Assembly: GCA_017406925.1 (NCBI GenBank)
Contig: JAFQXO010000002.1
Coordinates: 49,071 to 113,070, forward strand
Direction of reading: 5' to 3'
Length of the DNA stretch: 64,000 nt
DNA from: Eubacterium sp.
Lineage (GTDB): Bacteria; Bacillota; Clostridia; Lachnospirales; Lachnospiraceae
Shown: piece after piece, positions 35,295-44,784 of the stretch
Numbering within the stretch: the stretch's first letter is position 1
How the letters are laid out: every line of letters begins with the position of its first letter
Notes under the pieces: model-generated
The model's database searches: none
What the model was told of the DNA's origin: nothing
What the model saw: only the letters and a program-made list of their open reading frames with translations
Program-made: the position numbers and the translations under genes

Positions 35295-36146
35295 TTGAAA
35301 GCATTTAATAGTGTAAAAAAGTGGATTATTGAATACAAAGACCAAATCGCGAGAGACCGTGTTGGCATATACTCAGGCCAGGCCTCTTTCTTTATTGTAT
35401 TGTCAATTTTCCCATTTATTTTACTTTTAATAAGCATCGTTAGTGCTACTCCTGTAACAAAGATAACTATTCTACACTTCATCGACAACTATATTCCTGC
35501 AATCTTGAAATCAACTATTTCTTCTATAGTAAATGATTTATATGCCGCTAGACACGCAGCTGCCATTACTATTACAGCTATTTTGGCATTGTGGTCTGCA
35601 TCTAAAGGTATTATGTCTATTATGCAGGGTCTATATAAGATAAACAATGTAAACCAAAAAATTAATTACTTTTTTAATAGATTCTTATCACTAGTTTACA
35701 CATTTTTCTTTGTGCTAGTTATTGCAACAACAATGGTTCTTGCCGTGTTCGGCAATATGCTATTCAAATTAATAGCAAACAACTTTCCAAATATCAGAAA
35801 TCTATCAGTTTATAAATCATCATTTAGATATCTATTGTTATTTATCATTCTTACGATATTCTTTATGCTGTTTTTCAGATTTGGAAATCTCAAACATTCA
35901 AAGTTCAAGTATGTTTGGCCTGGAGCATTGTTCACAACAGCAGGTTGGATGATATTCTCTTGGTTATTCGGACTATATGTTACACATTCAAAATCATTAA
36001 ACATATTCTATGGTTCGATGTCTACTTTTATCATCTTAATGCTTTGGATATACGCTTGTATCGCGATACTTTTCCTTGGCGAAGAATTGAATGTCAAAAT
36101 CTATCCACACAAACGAGTCGGAAATTACATTTCTAAAAATAAATAA
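35295..36146 (+). CDS. YihY/BrkB-family membrane protein
   Basis: 283 residues with six predicted membrane helices and the family pattern ARDRVGIYSGQASFFIVLSIFPFILLLIS, followed by the helical core with NQKINYFFNRFLSLVYTF and the GSMSTFIILMLWIYACIAILFLGEELN segment. The family was once called ribonuclease BN, but current evidence favours membrane transport. The start is TTG at 35295, preceded by GGGAG at 7 bases. It ends at a bidirectional terminator. Confidence 0.88.
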   Translation: MKAFNSVKKWIIEYKDQIARDRVGIYSGQASFFIVLSIFPFILLLISIVSATPVTKITILHFIDNYIPAILKSTISSIVNDLYAARHAAAITITAILALWSASKGIMSIMQGLYKINNVNQKINYFFNRFLSLVYTFFFVLVIATTMVLAVFGNMLFKLIANNFPNIRNLSVYKSSFRYLLLFIILTIFFMLFFRFGNLKHSKFKYVWPGALFTTAGWMIFSWLFGLYVTHSKSLNIFYGSMSTFIILMLWIYACIAILFLGEELNVKIYPHKRVGNYISKNK

Positions 36147-36154
36147 ACATAAGA

Positions 36155-36188
36155 AAAGAACGAACAATCTAATGTCCGTTCTTTTTTT
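36155..36188. terminator. Bidirectional terminator between yihY and the 6S RNA
   Basis: AAAGAACG and its complement (36155-36162 with 36177-36184) form an 8-base-pair stem with a 14-base loop and a run of T on the plus strand. On the minus strand it is followed by TTTTCTT, so it can also end the 6S transcript. Confidence 0.85.
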
Positions 36189-36369
36189 ATAACCGTACTG
36201 CCAGTCTGCGATTTGATCCTAGCTTTCGCCAGGTGGGTTTCCGCATCTAAAGTTTAGCCTTCCACTGACATGAGGCTTGGCTGCTCTTTAGAGATGTAAG
36301 AATCCCTTTTCATCAATGTAGGTTCAAATGTTACAGTCTATAACAGCCGGCCAAAGTTATTAACTTTGT
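36187..36369 (-). ncRNA. ssrS: 6S RNA
   Basis: A 183-base non-coding stretch fits 6S RNA architecture on the minus strand. The ends pair (CCG-GCTGTTA with TGGCAGT-CGG), followed by the AUUUGA-ACC / GGA-UCAAAU stem and a central bubble flanked by CATCTCTAAAG and CTTTAGATG. An AGCCT/AGGCT apical hairpin closes the structure. GGAAACCCACCTGGCG on the 3' side of the bubble resembles the conserved 6S strand of Firmicutes. A sigma-A promoter (TTGAAC, 17 bases, TATAAT) and the flanking terminator bound it. 6S RNA sequesters housekeeping RNA polymerase. Identity rests on structure and motifs, not on a covariance search. Confidence 0.78.
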
Positions 36370-36375
36370 ACCTTT

Positions 36376-36404
36376 ATTATATAACTAAAGCCCCAATAGT
36401 TCAA
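36376..36404 (-). promoter_or_regulatory. 6S RNA promoter inside the upstream terminator
   Basis: On the minus strand TTGAAC (36399-36404) and TATAAT (36376-36381) with a 17-base spacer. The -35 lies in the loop and arm of the terminator hairpin at 36387-36420, so the two signals share DNA. Confidence 0.75.
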
Positions 36405-36420
36405 TCATACTATCGGGGCT
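36387..36420 (-). terminator. Terminator of the transglutaminase-like gene
   Basis: AGCCCCAATAGT and ACTATCGGGGCT (36389-36400 with 36409-36420) pair with one mismatch around an 8-base loop; TTTAG follows on the minus strand. It begins 10 bases after the gene's stop. Confidence 0.82.
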
Positions 36421-36430
36421 CATCACATTT

Positions 36431-37825
36431 TTATTTTATCTTTTTAATGTTACTCCATGGACCATAAAAATATTTTTTATCTACCTTTTTATATCCACGT
36501 ACTTTTATATACATCTTTCCTGGAGTTTTGAAATACCAAGATTTGATAGTAAAACTTGTTTTTGTACTTTTTCTTGTTTTTTCTTCAGCAGTCCAACCAT
36601 TCTTAAGGTCTTTCTTACTAGAGTCGAAATGTATTTGATAACCTGTTATGTTTTTGACCTTAGATAGTTTAAGTTTAACTTTGTTCGTTCTTTTTTTCTT
36701 GCCTTTTTTCTTTTTGTATATTCTTTTCGCTGATTTAAGTTTAACTTTTCCAATATTAATCTCTAATTCATCTAAATGCTCATTCTTGCTTCCATACAAT
36801 TTTTGATTACAGTATGGGCAATATGGGACATTCTTGCCATTCACCTTCTTGTATATGCAATAAGACTTGTTTGGTATAGGATATTTTTTTGTGAATGAAG
36901 ATGTTTTAAACTCTGGATTTTTAAAGTGGTCTTCATTATACTCTTGCATATCCGAATCACTCTTCAAAAAGTAATCATGAATGCTTTGTTTATCAGTACC
37001 ATCGTCGTCCCAAGTAACATCGATATTATAGAAAGTCTTTCCTCCATCTAATGAAACAATATTCCATGCATGCGTATTACTTCCAAGCATCCTTACAGGA
37101 ATGCCAACTTCTCTACAAAAGGCATACATAATATGCGAGTATCCCTGGCATATTACTCTTTTATTCTTAATGGCACCATATGCACTTGCTGAGTATCTGT
37201 ACTTCTCTATTTGATAAAAATTGGAATCCTTACTATGATCTGCCGCCTCATAGTCATACTTAACAAGTTTGCAAATATAGTCATGGATAGTTTTCACTTT
37301 TTGCAAAGGTGTTTTTTTATTGCCATATAACCCAAGTTTATTACATGTGTCACTAATATATTTTTCTACATATTGTTGCTGTTCGTGATTAGTCACATGT
37401 CTAGAATTCAATATAGTAAATTTAACTGATGGAACAATCCACTTCCCATCCACATAGTCAGAATAATTTGGATCGGCATTTTTCTCCCAAAAAAATGCAT
37501 CATTTTTTAGATAGTCGCCTTGATAATTGGCTACTGCATAATCTTCAGAAACTGCATCGTCTAGTAATCCCTGGAAAAGACTCCACATCTTATCCCAATC
37601 CTCATTTGCAGCTGCATTATTAATATCATCCCCAACATACTCTACAGAAAAAGTTTCATCTCTATCGCACATACGATCTCTCAAAAATTCAATCATTTTC
37701 TGTTTAGAATTAATGGTTGGAATCTCATCTGCGTAAACAACAGAAAAACTACCAATAACAAAGCTACAAACTATTATTATTGGTAGTATTCTTTTCATAA
37801 CGTTTTTAACATAAAATTTATTCAT
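36431..37825 (-). CDS. Secreted transglutaminase-like protein with basic Fn3-type tail
   Basis: About 464 residues. A signal peptide (KRILPIIIVCSFVIGSFSVVYA, cut after A) is followed by a transglutaminase-like cysteine protease fold with a complete catalytic triad: Cys226 in VICQGYSHIMYAFCREVGIPVRM, His252 in NTHAWNI, and Asp269 in FYNIDVTWDDDG. After a CPYC zinc-like pair comes a very Lys-rich module (about 375-464) with the GYQIHF and YGPWSNIKKIK pattern that also ends the subtilase at 60598. The ATG at 37825 follows GGTG at 6 bases; an in-frame ATG 12 bases upstream is a weaker choice. Likely an extracellular peptidase or crosslinker. Confidence 0.85.
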   Translation of the reverse strand: MNKFYVKNVMKRILPIIIVCSFVIGSFSVVYADEIPTINSKQKMIEFLRDRMCDRDETFSVEYVGDDINNAAANEDWDKMWSLFQGLLDDAVSEDYAVANYQGDYLKNDAFFWEKNADPNYSDYVDGKWIVPSVKFTILNSRHVTNHEQQQYVEKYISDTCNKLGLYGNKKTPLQKVKTIHDYICKLVKYDYEAADHSKDSNFYQIEKYRYSASAYGAIKNKRVICQGYSHIMYAFCREVGIPVRMLGSNTHAWNIVSLDGGKTFYNIDVTWDDDGTDKQSIHDYFLKSDSDMQEYNEDHFKNPEFKTSSFTKKYPIPNKSYCIYKKVNGKNVPYCPYCNQKLYGSKNEHLDELEINIGKVKLKSAKRIYKKKKGKKKRTNKVKLKLSKVKNITGYQIHFDSSKKDLKNGWTAEEKTRKSTKTSFTIKSWYFKTPGKMYIKVRGYKKVDKKYFYGPWSNIKKIK

Positions 37826-37887
37826 ATTACACACCATCCACCCTATTTTGAATATAGCATACTGTGTAACTTAAATGCAATTATGTT

Positions 37888-39492
37888 TTATAGTATAGGT
37901 CCTGCCTCTACTAGAACTTTACCTGCTTCGTTAGTTGTATACTTAACAAAGTTCTTGTTAAATCTTGAAGCAAGGTCTTTAGCTTTCTCGTCCCATACAG
38001 TTGGATCTTCGTATGTATCTCTTGGGTCAAGGATGTTTGTGTCCACACCATTAAGTTCTGTTGGAACTTCAAAGTTGAAAATTGGAATCTGCTTTGTAGG
38101 AGCATTATTGATATCTCCATTCAAGATAGCGTCAATGATTCCACGAGTATCCTGGATTGAGATTCTCTTTCCGCTTCCATTCCATCCTGTGTTCACAAGA
38201 TATGCTTTGGCTCCACTAGCCTGCATTCTCTTAACTAACTCTTCAGCATACTTTGTAGGATGTAATTCTAGAAATGCCTGTCCGAAGCAAGCTGAGAAAG
38301 TTGGCGTAGGCTCTGTGATTCCACGCTCTGTTCCAGCGAGCTTTGCAGTAAATCCTGAAAGGAAGTAATACTGTGTCTGCTCTGGTGTAAGTATAGATAC
38401 TGGAGGTAATACTCCAAATGCGTCAGCTGAAAGGAAGATAACGTCCTTTGCCGCAGGCGCTGTTGATACAGGGCGTACAATCTTCTCGATGTGGTCAATT
38501 GGATATGACACACGAGTATTCTCTGTAACGCTCTTATCATCGAAATCTATTTTTCCATCTGCATCTACTGTTACATTTTCAAGTAGAGCATTTCTCTTAA
38601 TAGCATTGTAAATATCTGGCTCTGACTCTTTGTCTAGGTTGATAACCTTTGCGTAGCATCCACCCTCAAAGTTGAATACTCCTTTGTCATCCCAACCATG
38701 CTCATCATCACCGATAAGTAATCTCTTAGGATCAGTAGAAAGTGTAGTCTTTCCTGTACCTGATAGTCCGAAGAAGATTGCTGTGTTCTCACCGTTCATA
38801 TCTGTATTTGCTGAACAGTGCATTGAAGCAATACCTTTAAGTGGAAGGTAATAGTTCATCATTGAGAACATACCCTTCTTCATCTCTCCACCATACCAAG
38901 TGTTAAGAATAACCTGCTCACGGCTAGTTACGTTAAACAATACAGCTGTCTCTGAGTTAAGACCTAACTCCTCGTAGTTCTCAACTTTTGCCTTTGAAGC
39001 TGTGTAAACCATAAAGTCTGGCTCAAAGTTTTCCAACTCTTCAGCTGATGGTTTGATAAACATATTTGTTACGAAGTGTGCCTGCCAAGCTACCTCCATA
39101 ATAAATCTAACTGCCATTCTTGTATCTTCATTGGCCCCACAGAAAGCATCAACAACATAAAGTTTTTTGTCAGATAACTCATCTAATGCAATCTTCTTGC
39201 ATGCTTCCCATGTCTCTTCTGATGCAGGATGGTTGTCATTTGGGTACTCTTCTGAATCCCACCAAACTGTTCCCTTAGAATTCTCGTCCATGACGATGAA
39301 TTTATCCTTAGGCGAACGGCCAGTGTAAATACCTGTCATAACATTTACTGCATCTAGCTCTGTTAGCTGTCCTTTATCATAACCCTCTAAAGTAGGGTCC
39401 ATTTCATCTTCAAATAACTGCTCATATGATGGATTATGGATAATCTCTGTAATTCCATTAATTCCATACTTTGTCAAATCAATATTAGCCAT
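37888..39492 (-). CDS. pckA: Phosphoenolpyruvate carboxykinase (ATP)
   Basis: 534 residues, usual length for the ATP-dependent enzyme that interconverts oxaloacetate and PEP. P-loop [13 protein letters not shown], the metal-site [10 protein letters not shown] region and the [12 protein letters not shown] adenine loop are visible. In anaerobic gut Firmicutes it often works in the PEP-carboxylating direction to make succinate or conserve ATP. It has a near-consensus promoter at 39552-39580 and a GGAGGG ribosome site. Confidence 0.96.
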   Translation of the reverse strand: MANIDLTKYGINGITEIIHNPSYEQLFEDEMDPTLEGYDKGQLTELDAVNVMTGIYTGRSPKDKFIVMDENSKGTVWWDSEEYPNDNHPASEETWEACKKIALDELSDKKLYVVDAFCGANEDTRMAVRFIMEVAWQAHFVTNMFIKPSAEELENFEPDFMVYTASKAKVENYEELGLNSETAVLFNVTSREQVILNTWYGGEMKKGMFSMMNYYLPLKGIASMHCSANTDMNGENTAIFFGLSGTGKTTLSTDPKRLLIGDDEHGWDDKGVFNFEGGCYAKVINLDKESEPDIYNAIKRNALLENVTVDADGKIDFDDKSVTENTRVSYPIDHIEKIVRPVSTAPAAKDVIFLSADAFGVLPPVSILTPEQTQYYFLSGFTAKLAGTERGITEPTPTFSACFGQAFLELHPTKYAEELVKRMQASGAKAYLVNTGWNGSGKRISIQDTRGIIDAILNGDINNAPTKQIPIFNFEVPTELNGVDTNILDPRDTYEDPTVWDEKAKDLASRFNKNFVKYTTNEAGKVLVEAGPIL

Positions 39493-39551
39493 TTTTCCCT
39501 CCTATTTTCCTCTAAAACAGTGAATTTTCTTAAAAACTCACATCGAACGAC

Positions 39552-39580
39552 ATTATACCAAAATATAGGGGTTTCTTCAA
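39552..39580 (-). promoter_or_regulatory. pckA promoter
   Basis: On the minus strand TTGAAG (39575-39580) and TATAAT (39552-39557), 17-base spacer. The leader from there to the ATG at 39492 is about 55 bases and shows no obvious structure. Confidence 0.8.
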
Positions 39581-39598
39581 CTAACTTAGGCAATTAAC

Positions 39599-39629
39599 AA
39601 AGGCTACTTAATATAATTAAGTAGCCTTT
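39599..39629 (-). terminator. Terminator after the left-handed beta-helix gene
   Basis: AAAGGCTACTTAAT and its complement form a 14-base-pair stem (39599-39612 with 39616-39629) with a 3-base loop, followed by a T-rich tract on the minus strand. It separates the glmS unit from pckA. Confidence 0.88.
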
Positions 39630-39681
39630 AATTTGCTTATTTTCAGCATAAATATCGCTTTATATCGGTTATTCGATTAAA

Positions 39682-40347
39682 TTAGTCTGTCTTGTCAGCA
39701 AAGTTGTCTTTTGCCTTATAAATCGTGTCTGCTGGCACCACTCCTCGAACACTAGATAAAGGATAAATATTAGTATTTCTTCCTACTACAGTTCCTGGAT
39801 TTAGTACCGAATTACAACCTACTTCCACATAATCACCAATCATAGCGCCGAACTTCTTCAGTCCTGTCTCAATGTTTTCGCCATTATCCTTTACAACTAC
39901 CAATGTCTTGTCTGATTTTACATTAGAAGTGATTGATCCTGCACCCATATGTGAGTGAGTTCCCAAGATACTGTCGCCGACATAATTGTAATGTGGAACT
40001 TGTACCGTATTAAACAAAACAACGTTTTTGAGTTCTGTGGAGTTTCCAACTACACAGTTCTTTCCAACGATAACTTTTCCACGAATAAACGCTCCCGGTC
40101 TAACCTCTGTACCCGCATCAATTATAAGTGGGCCAGTCAAAGTTGCCGTATCAGCAATTTTCACACTTTTATGAATCCACACATCGTCTGATGGGTGGTC
40201 ATATTCTGCCTCTGGCAATGTCATACCGAGTTTTAACACGAAATCACCAATCTCAGGAAGCACTTCCCAAGGGTAATCCTTGCCTTCAAAAAGTTCCTTC
40301 GCAATCGTTTCATTTAAATCGTATAACTGACTAATTTTATAAATCAT
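39682..40347 (-). CDS. Left-handed beta-helix protein, GlmU C-domain-like
   Basis: 221 residues made mostly of hexapeptide repeats (about residues 70-200), matching the acyltransferase half of GlmU. The N-terminal uridyltransferase half is missing; the first 65 residues (YKISQLYDLNETIAKELFEGKDYPWEVLPEIGDFVLK) are a family-specific cap. A HSHMGAGSITSNVKSDKT loop resembles the GlmU acceptor site. It directly follows glmS by 3 bases, so a role in UDP-GlcNAc precursor formation is likely, but acetyl-CoA use is unproven. Confidence 0.82.
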   Translation of the reverse strand: MIYKISQLYDLNETIAKELFEGKDYPWEVLPEIGDFVLKLGMTLPEAEYDHPSDDVWIHKSVKIADTATLTGPLIIDAGTEVRPGAFIRGKVIVGKNCVVGNSTELKNVVLFNTVQVPHYNYVGDSILGTHSHMGAGSITSNVKSDKTLVVVKDNGENIETGLKKFGAMIGDYVEVGCNSVLNPGTVVGRNTNIYPLSSVRGVVPADTIYKAKDNFADKTD

Positions 40348-40350
40348 AAC

Positions 40351-42171
40351 TTACTCCACTGTAACTGATTTTGCCAAGTTTCTTGGCTTGTCCACATTAA
40401 GTCCTTTAAGAACTGTAGTATAGTACGCTAATAGTTGTAACGGAATAACTGTAACCATTGGCATCAATATATCGTCAAGGGCAGGAACCGTAATCAACTC
40501 ATCATTGATGCCTTCGGCAAATTCCTCTCCCTCTTTCGCAACTGTTATAGTAAACGCTCCACGAGATTTCACTTCCTCAATGTTTGAAACTGTCTTTTCG
40601 AGAAGTGCGTTTTGTGTAGCCACACTGATAACTGGTAATCCCTTTTCTACAAGCGATATAGTTCCGTGTTTCAACTCACCCGCAGCATAGCTTTCTGAAT
40701 GAATATATGAAATCTCCTTGAGTTTCAATGAACCTTCCATACTCAATGCATAGTCAAGTCCACGTCCAATATATAGAAGACTGTGAGCAGTCACTAGTTT
40801 ACTTGCGACATACTTACACTTCTCCTCACACTCCATTGCCTTATCAATGGCATCTGGAATAGTTGTCAGTTCTTCAGTAAGTCTCTTACACTCTTCCTCG
40901 TCGATGATACCTTTGGCGTAAGCCATCTCAAACGCGAGCAGATACATCACTGACATTTGAACTGAAAATGCTTTAGTCGATGCAACTGAGATTTCAGGTC
41001 CCGCATGAGTATAGAGAACCATATCTGCCTCACGGGCAATCGATGAACCCTTAACATTTACGATAGCAAGCACTTTACTTCCCATATCGTGTGCGAGATG
41101 AAGAGCTGCCTTCGTATCCGCTGTCTCACCAGACTGTGAAATAACAATCATCAAATCATCTGGTGTCAAAATTGGGTTTCTATATCTAAACTCAGATGCG
41201 ATATCCACCGTCACTTCAGTTCTCGCAAGTTTCTCAATTACATACTTGCCGACAACTCCCGCGTGCATCGCCGTGCCGCAGGCAACGATAAATATCTTTC
41301 TGTAATTTTTCAAGTCTTCTAAATCAATACCACACTCTGAAAGATCTGGCATTCCATTAACTATTCTAGGTGTGATAGTTGTATTAACCGCATTTGGCTG
41401 CTCGTGAATCTCCTTGAGCATAAAGTGCTCATATCCGCCCTTCTCAGCAGCATCCATATCGAGATCCGAAACAATAACCTCTTTCTCGATATTAGTCTTA
41501 TGAATATCGCAAAATTCCACTCTGTCAGAATGAATAGTTGCGATTTCATTTTCCTCAAGCAGATAATGCTTCTTAGTATACTGAAGGATAGCTGGAACAT
41601 CAGATGCGATGAAGTTTTCGTCATCACCAACTCCAATGATAAGTGGGCTATCTTTTCTCACTGCAAAAATTCTATCTGGGAAATCTTTGAAAATAATTCC
41701 AAGTGCGTATGCTCCACGCACATCACCCAATACTTTTATGATGGCATCAACCGGATCGCCCTCATAGTAATAGTCGAGAAGTTTCGCAACTGTCTCAGTA
41801 TCAGTCTCACTCTCAAAAGTATATCCCTTGCTTGTAAGGAACTTCTTTAAATCTTTATAGTTCTCGATAATTCCATTGTGAACAATCGATACACGCTTTC
41901 CACTGTGTGGGTGTGAATTGATATCTGATGGTTCACCATGTGTAGCCCATCTGGTGTGGCCTATGCCACAATGACCTTCTGGATAGTGATCAGTCTTTAA
42001 CTTCTCGCTCAAATTCTTGAGTTCGCCCTTAGCTTTTTGCACCTCAATCTCACCGTTCTCAAAAACGGCGATTCCAGCAGAGTCGTATCCTCTGTATTCC
42101 AGTTTAGATAGCGATGAAATTAATACATCCGTACAATCTCTCTCACCTATATAACCAACTATTCCACACAT
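40351..42171 (-). CDS. glmS: Glutamine-fructose-6-phosphate aminotransferase
   Basis: 606 residues: class II glutaminase domain with Cys2 (MCGIVGYIGERDC) and two SIS sugar-isomerase domains (SQSGETADTKAALHLAHD and the C-terminal LKGLNVDKPRNLAKSVTVE). It makes glucosamine-6-phosphate, the first committed step to peptidoglycan amino sugars. No glmS ribozyme is visible because its start shares one base with the topB stop. It couples topB, glmS and the GlmU-like gene. Confidence 0.96.
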   Translation of the reverse strand: MCGIVGYIGERDCTDVLISSLSKLEYRGYDSAGIAVFENGEIEVQKAKGELKNLSEKLKTDHYPEGHCGIGHTRWATHGEPSDINSHPHSGKRVSIVHNGIIENYKDLKKFLTSKGYTFESETDTETVAKLLDYYYEGDPVDAIIKVLGDVRGAYALGIIFKDFPDRIFAVRKDSPLIIGVGDDENFIASDVPAILQYTKKHYLLEENEIATIHSDRVEFCDIHKTNIEKEVIVSDLDMDAAEKGGYEHFMLKEIHEQPNAVNTTITPRIVNGMPDLSECGIDLEDLKNYRKIFIVACGTAMHAGVVGKYVIEKLARTEVTVDIASEFRYRNPILTPDDLMIVISQSGETADTKAALHLAHDMGSKVLAIVNVKGSSIAREADMVLYTHAGPEISVASTKAFSVQMSVMYLLAFEMAYAKGIIDEEECKRLTEELTTIPDAIDKAMECEEKCKYVASKLVTAHSLLYIGRGLDYALSMEGSLKLKEISYIHSESYAAGELKHGTISLVEKGLPVISVATQNALLEKTVSNIEEVKSRGAFTITVAKEGEEFAEGINDELITVPALDDILMPMVTVIPLQLLAYYTTVLKGLNVDKPRNLAKSVTVE

Positions 42172-44210
42172 TATTTCTTACCTCTTTCATAGAATTGTGC
42201 TACATGTCTATAATACTGAGTCATCTGTGCAGTATTGTTAATACCCATCACAGCGCTCGTTCTATTTCTTATAAACTCATTCATTGTCTTCATATATTCA
42301 TCTGCTGAGAGTTCTCCCTCTGCAACTTTTTCAAGACCCATCTCCCAGTTTGCCGTAAGTTCAGGATTCAGCAATGATTTGATAGAGCCATGAACAACCC
42401 CGTAAATCATCTCACCTAACTGAGTAGGTTTCACCACCTGAGTCTTCTTATTTAATTGAATATATTTGATATTCGTAAGTTTCTTTATAATCTCTGCTCT
42501 AGTAGCAGATGTTCCGATTCCAGAGCCCTTAATCTGTGCTCTCAAATCCTCATCCTCTATCAACTGACCTGCATTCTCCATCGCAAGAATCAGCGAACCG
42601 GATGTATATCTCTTAGGCGGTGTCGTCTCGCCTTCTTTTATCGTAAATCCGCTAACCGAAAGCACGTCGCCCTTAGAGATATTATACAATACTTCAAAGA
42701 ATTTCTCATCATAGCTTTCCTCGTCGTTATCCTTTGCGCCCTTCTTCTTTGGCACGCCTGTAATTTCCATATATCCCTTTTGAACAAGCACTTTAAAATT
42801 CGCGTTGAACTGCTCTTTAGTCTCGTTTGTCTTTTCATTGCCTTCGGCAATATCAGTAAATGTTCCAGGCATAGTTCCCACGAGGGCTGCTTTTTTATAA
42901 ATAGCAGGTGGGTAAAATATACTCAAGAATCTTCTGACGATAACCTGATAAACCTTCTGATTAATCTCACTCTGGCGAGCCAATGCTCCGAGCCCCTGAC
43001 CTGTAGGGATGATAGCGTAGTGATCTGTTACTTTCTTATCATCTACATACTTAGTCTTTTCAAGACCTGAGTATGACTTCTGATTCATAATGGTTTTCGC
43101 AAAATCAGCGCATGGGCCATAACTCATCAGACCTTTTATATTCTTATCTATCACCTTCGCTACTGCAGTTGTTAATACTCTAGCATCTGTTCTAGGATAT
43201 GTGCAAAGTTTAGCCTCGTATAAATCTTGAACGCACTTCAATGTGTCCGATGGACTAATCTTAAACATCTTTGAGCAGTCATTCTGCAGTTCAGCCAAGT
43301 TGTAAAGCAAAGGTGGTTGCTTCTTTTCATCTTTAATAGAAATAGACTTCACAGTCATCTCAAGTGGCTGATTAGTTTCCAATCCATTTATAAGTGCCTG
43401 CGCTGAAGCTTTTTCTTTAAATCCATTTTCTTTATAGAGGAGTGGTGATTCAAAGAAGTTTGAACCCTTCTTCGCCTTCCACTCAAAGTTAACTTCGCTA
43501 TCAGAAATATTGGCGCCAGCCATCACTCTATAGAACGGTGTTTTTATGAAATTTCTAATCTCGTTTTCTCGCTGACAGATCATCCCGAGAACGCAAGTCA
43601 TTACACGACCTACATTAATAGATTTCCAATCAGACTTTAGGAAGTTTTGGATAGAGCGACCGTACTTCAAAGTTAGAAGTCTTGAGAAATTGATTCCCAT
43701 CAAATAATCTTCCTTCGCTCTTAAGTATGCCGAATCTGAAAGATTATTGTATTCGCTGATGTCCTTCGCCTCTTTAATACCGCGAAGAATCTCTTCTTCA
43801 GTCTGTGAATCAATCCAAACACGCTTCTGTTCAGTATCTTTCACGCCAGCTTCCTGGGCAACAAGTCTATAGATATACTCACCCTCTCTTCCAGAGTCAG
43901 TACAAACATAAATCGTGTCGACATCATCTCTAGTGAGAAGAGTCTTCACGATTCCAAACTGTTTCTTTACGCCAGGGATAATTTCATACTTCCACGCATC
44001 TTCTGGGATGAATGGCAAGTCTGCGAGATTCCACTTCTTGTACTTCTCATCGTAAGCATCTGGATAACTCATTGTTACCAAATGTCCAACACACCATGTG
44101 ATAATTACATCATCACTCTCGATATATCCGTCGCGCTTTTTTGTATTTAGTTTTAATGCTTTCGCAAACTCAGTTGCCACACTGGGTTTCTCTGCAATAA
44201 ATACTTTCAT
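42171..44210 (-). CDS. topB: DNA topoisomerase III
   Basis: 679-residue type IA topoisomerase. TOPRIM domain with FIAEKPSVATEFAKAL at the start and the DSGREGEYIYR acidic triad at about residues 107-117; the active-site Tyr is in LCTYPRTDARVL. It resolves recombination intermediates. Gene ends overlap neighbours on both sides by one base, with the HD gene upstream and glmS downstream, so all three form one coupled unit. Confidence 0.95.
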   Translation of the reverse strand: MKVFIAEKPSVATEFAKALKLNTKKRDGYIESDDVIITWCVGHLVTMSYPDAYDEKYKKWNLADLPFIPEDAWKYEIIPGVKKQFGIVKTLLTRDDVDTIYVCTDSGREGEYIYRLVAQEAGVKDTEQKRVWIDSQTEEEILRGIKEAKDISEYNNLSDSAYLRAKEDYLMGINFSRLLTLKYGRSIQNFLKSDWKSINVGRVMTCVLGMICQRENEIRNFIKTPFYRVMAGANISDSEVNFEWKAKKGSNFFESPLLYKENGFKEKASAQALINGLETNQPLEMTVKSISIKDEKKQPPLLYNLAELQNDCSKMFKISPSDTLKCVQDLYEAKLCTYPRTDARVLTTAVAKVIDKNIKGLMSYGPCADFAKTIMNQKSYSGLEKTKYVDDKKVTDHYAIIPTGQGLGALARQSEINQKVYQVIVRRFLSIFYPPAIYKKAALVGTMPGTFTDIAEGNEKTNETKEQFNANFKVLVQKGYMEITGVPKKKGAKDNDEESYDEKFFEVLYNISKGDVLSVSGFTIKEGETTPPKRYTSGSLILAMENAGQLIEDEDLRAQIKGSGIGTSATRAEIIKKLTNIKYIQLNKKTQVVKPTQLGEMIYGVVHGSIKSLLNPELTANWEMGLEKVAEGELSADEYMKTMNEFIRNRTSAVMGINNTAQMTQYYRHVAQFYERGKK

Positions 44211-44782
44211 TAATTAATCTCGTCTAACGTTCTATTGTAACTGCCGAGGAAATGCTCGATGAAATAATCCACTTCTTCCATCTGCATATCGTCGATAATC
44301 TTTTTCAGACTATCCTTGGCATTCTTAAAATCATTATTTCCCATATCTTCTTCCTGCAAACATTTGATGTATGCGGAAAGTTTGTCGGCCGCCTTTACAT
44401 ACTTGTAATCGCCTTCCATATCTTCCTCAAACAAATCCTCATAGTGAGGTTTCATTTCCTCTGGAAGTTCATTCAAAAGTTGCCTTGCGGCAATCTCTTC
44501 AACCTTCTTATATGAGTCGCGAATTTCAGGCGCATAATATTTGATAGGCGTTGGCATATCACCAGTAATAATCTCAGGAGTGTCATGATACATTCCCAAA
44601 ACTGCGATGTGCTTTTCGTCTAAGTCTTTACCAAAATATGTATTGCCAATCACTGCTAGCGCATGTGCTATAAAAGCCACCTCTAGACTGTGCTCCGCAA
44701 TATTTTCTTTGTTTGCATTTCGCATAAGTCCCCATCTATTGATGTGCTTCATGCGGGCTAGCATTCCAAAAAAATTATTCAT
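44210..44782 (-). CDS. HD-domain 5'-deoxynucleotidase, YfbR type
   Basis: 190 residues with the YfbR pattern NRWGLMRNANKENIAEHSLEVAFIAHALA, the HD motif LGMYHDTPEIITGDMPTP and a later KAADKLSAYIKC. Family members hydrolyse 5'-deoxynucleoside monophosphates. It is 2 bases after thrC and shares one base with topB, so it is in the thrC-topB-glmS run. Confidence 0.87.
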   Translation of the reverse strand: MNNFFGMLARMKHINRWGLMRNANKENIAEHSLEVAFIAHALAVIGNTYFGKDLDEKHIAVLGMYHDTPEIITGDMPTPIKYYAPEIRDSYKKVEEIAARQLLNELPEEMKPHYEDLFEEDMEGDYKYVKAADKLSAYIKCLQEEDMGNNDFKNAKDSLKKIIDDMQMEEVDYFIEHFLGSYNRTLDEIN

Positions 44783-44784
44783 AA

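Noticed and set aside
42171-42180. glmS ribozyme upstream of glmS
   Set aside because: The glmS start overlaps the topB stop by one base, leaving no room for a ribozyme leader.
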